Source of the DNA: an uncultured Clostridia bacterium
Lineage (GTDB): Bacteria; Bacillota; Clostridia; Oscillospirales; Ruminococcaceae
Direction of reading: 5' to 3'
Assembly (NCBI GenBank): GCA_947630315.1
Contig: CANRHA010000016.1
Span: forward strand, 1 to 14,876
DNA: 14,876 nucleotides
Position 1 is the first letter of the stretch. The number at the start of each line of letters is the position of its first letter. Below, one piece after another: positions 13,963-14,876 of this stretch. The translations under genes and the position numbers were made by a program. The notes beneath the pieces are model-generated. The model ran no database searches, was not told the DNA's origin, and worked only from the letters and a program-made list of their open reading frames with translations.

Positions 13963-13991
13963 AAGATAGATGTTAGATGGTAGAGGATAGA
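13957..13991. repeat. Heptamer array overlapping the lipoprotein stop codon
   Basis: Units AGTTAGA, AGATAGA, TGTTAGA, TGGTAGA, GGATAGA. The first unit contains the last serine codon and the TAG stop. Confidence 0.85.
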
Positions 13992-14230
13992 GGTGCGGGG
14001 CGAGGGCTGATGCTTTTGAGACAGGAAAGGGAGAAATTGGAAGGGCGAGCAGAGGTGATATCTGGATGCTTCTGCTTCTAAAGTGGTGTAGTGCTACGAT
14101 GAGGGTGGGCAGGTGGAAGACGATGATTTCTGCTCACGAAGTTAGGGTGGTGCTGAACGAGCAGAGAACAGAGGGCAGAAGCTCTCTCAGATAGGTGAGT
14201 GTGACAGAGCGGGGCTACGCCACATTGGTG
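13992..14230. other. Non-coding stretch without identifiable gene
   Basis: No credible gene or clear terminator. The last part (about 14198-14230) holds an inverted, diverged copy of the GTAGCG-to-GTCACT piece found near 12034 and in the 119-bp repeats. Confidence 0.6.
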
Positions 14231-14258
14231 AAAAGGTATTCGCTTCGCTCATGCTATC
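14231..14258 (-). repeat. Module B short form, inverted
   Basis: AAAAGGTATTCG, GCTTCGC core, then CTCATGCTAT: the reverse complement of the short B modules at 11455 and 11876. Confidence 0.85.
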
Positions 14259-14261
14259 CGA

Positions 14262-14296
14262 TTAGAAGACAGAGGACAGAAATCAGAAAACAGAAA
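14262..14296. repeat. Heptamer array, inverted TTCTGT type (5 units)
   Basis: Units TTAGAAG, ACAGAGG, ACAGAAA, TCAGAAA, ACAGAAA: the complement of the TTCTGAC-type arrays left of the cassette. Confidence 0.85.
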
Positions 14297-14345
14297 CTCT
14301 ATCCGATAGGCGGGAGCGACAGAGTGCGACGCAGTTGCCCAGTTG

Positions 14346-14525
14346 TAAAAAGGTATTCGCTTCGCTCATGCTATCTTAAATGGGCCAGTTCATTGTGCCC
14401 CTCAAATAATAAAGCAATTCAAAGCGCGTCCACCCACTATAAAAAGGTATTCGCAAATTTCCTTGCGGAAATTTTCTCATGCTATTTAATTGCCCCACCC
14501 CTAACCCCTCCCCGGTGGGGAGGGG
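14346..14525 (-). repeat. Composite repeat unit R3, inverted (B-linker-B-P)
   Basis: Reverse complement of R1/R2: B short form (14347-14375), linker with ATAATAAAGCAATTCA, B long form with the AAATTTCC core (14442-14487), spacer, and P hairpin with a GGT loop (14505-14525). Length matches R1 and R2 closely. Confidence 0.85.
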
Positions 14526-14576
14526 AAAAGCTGTGCTCGGACTTGATGTGGACGCAACACGAGCCGAGGGGAAAAC

Positions 14577-14677
14577 AAGGTATTCGCTTACACTCGAATT
14601 GGCTTTTACCTTCAGCACCCACATCAACTAACTACTAACTACTATTCTCTAACTACTATCCGCTCATGCTATTTTTA
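14577..14677 (-). repeat. Module B interrupted by 71 bp containing a heptamer array
   Basis: AAGGTATTCGCTT (14577-14589) and CGCTCATGCTAT (14661-14672) are the two halves of a short B module, adjacent elsewhere. Here 14590-14660 lies between them and ends in CTAACTA-type 7-bp units (14628-14662). The P hairpin that normally follows B comes next at 14688. Confidence 0.75.
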
Positions 14678-14759
14678 GTCACCCTGCCCCCTCCCCTCGA
14701 GGGGAGGGGGCGCTGCATAGTCGTGGGCTACTGCGTAGCCCGGGAGGGAGAGGGGTGAC
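14678..14759 (-). repeat. Branched element Q, right copy, with module P
   Basis: GTCACCC (14678-14684) pairs with GGGTGAC (14753-14759). Inside are the P hairpin with a TCGA loop (14688-14709) and a GGGCTA/TAGCCC hairpin (14725-14741). Inverted relative of 11673-11759. Confidence 0.6.
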
Positions 14760-14809
14760 CATGGCATTGCAGGGTCTTCTGCTCCTATACAGGGCGCCTG
14801 CTGAACCGC

Positions 14810-14876
14810 ACCCCGGGCGAAGCCCTGGCGGCCGGAGGCCGCCGCAGCGGCAGCGGAGCTGCCGCTGGCCCCGCGC
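14810..14876. repeat. Cloverleaf-like element, inverted copy cut by the window edge
   Basis: Left outer arm 14810-14825 is identical to that of the element at 11111. It is followed by a GGCGGCC/GGCCGCC hairpin (14827-14843), a CAGCGGCAG/CTGCCGCTG hairpin (14845-14867) and GCCCCGCGC, the first half of the TTAA-loop hairpin. Hairpin order is the reverse of copy 1, so it is the opposite orientation. The closing arm should lie beyond the window. Confidence 0.82.

Noticed and set aside
14195..14638. 147-codon open frame on the plus strand
   Set aside because: It runs through inverted B, linker and P repeats and heptamers; no coding signature.
10890..14876. Insertion sequence with transposase
   Set aside because: No frame shows a transposase or recombinase motif; the repeats could only be non-autonomous.

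Overview
The window looks like chromosomal DNA of a member of Clostridia (Bacillota), probably an uncultured, moderately GC-rich gut lineage. The evidence is the dcw gene order, a single class B penicillin-binding protein with two PASTA domains (SpoVD/PbpB type), strong AG-rich Shine-Dalgarno sequences, frequent TTG/GTG starts, and small lipoprotein and XRE-membrane protein families that I associate with Clostridia. MurE carries the DNPR motif, so the peptidoglycan probably contains meso-diaminopimelate. The family or genus cannot be fixed from the sequence.

Positions 1-8587 (minus strand) hold the division and cell-wall (dcw) cluster in transcription order mraZ, rsmH, ftsL, pbp (ftsI/spoVD), murE, mraY, ftsW, murG (murG is cut by the window edge). 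Spacing is tight, and one clear promoter lies upstream of mraZ, with TGG repeats downstream of its -10 that could be a MraZ operator. The products act in one pathway: MurE, MraY and MurG build lipid II, while FtsW, the PBP and FtsL polymerise and cross-link it at the septum. murF and murD, often found in this cluster, are absent from the part seen.

Positions 8590-9041 are regulatory: the mraZ promoter, hairpins, a terminator-like hairpin and a heptamer array. Positions 9042-9284 encode an 80-residue protein with a consensus promoter and an ideal ribosome binding site; it resembles Nif11/NHLP leader peptides and ends in a Gly-Gly plus cationic tail. Positions 9534-10802 (minus) encode a CNNM/CorC membrane protein, with its own promoter and a 10-bp palindrome at the predicted transcription start.

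Positions 10890-12370 and 13960-14876 contain no credible gene. They are a mosaic of dispersed palindromic repeats: a cloverleaf-like 94-bp element made of perfect hairpins, GC-rich CCCCTCCCC/GGGGAGGGG hairpins, an AT-rich element ending in CGAATACCTTTT whose central hairpin varies, a linker of about 70 bp, and arrays of degenerate 7-bp units. The main modules point one way on the left and the opposite way on the right. Between them sits a three-gene cassette (12431-13962, plus strand): an XRE regulator with three membrane segments, a small membrane-anchored or exported protein, and a lipoprotein. No transposase is present. The cassette framed by mirror-image repeat arrays is the most unusual part of the window.
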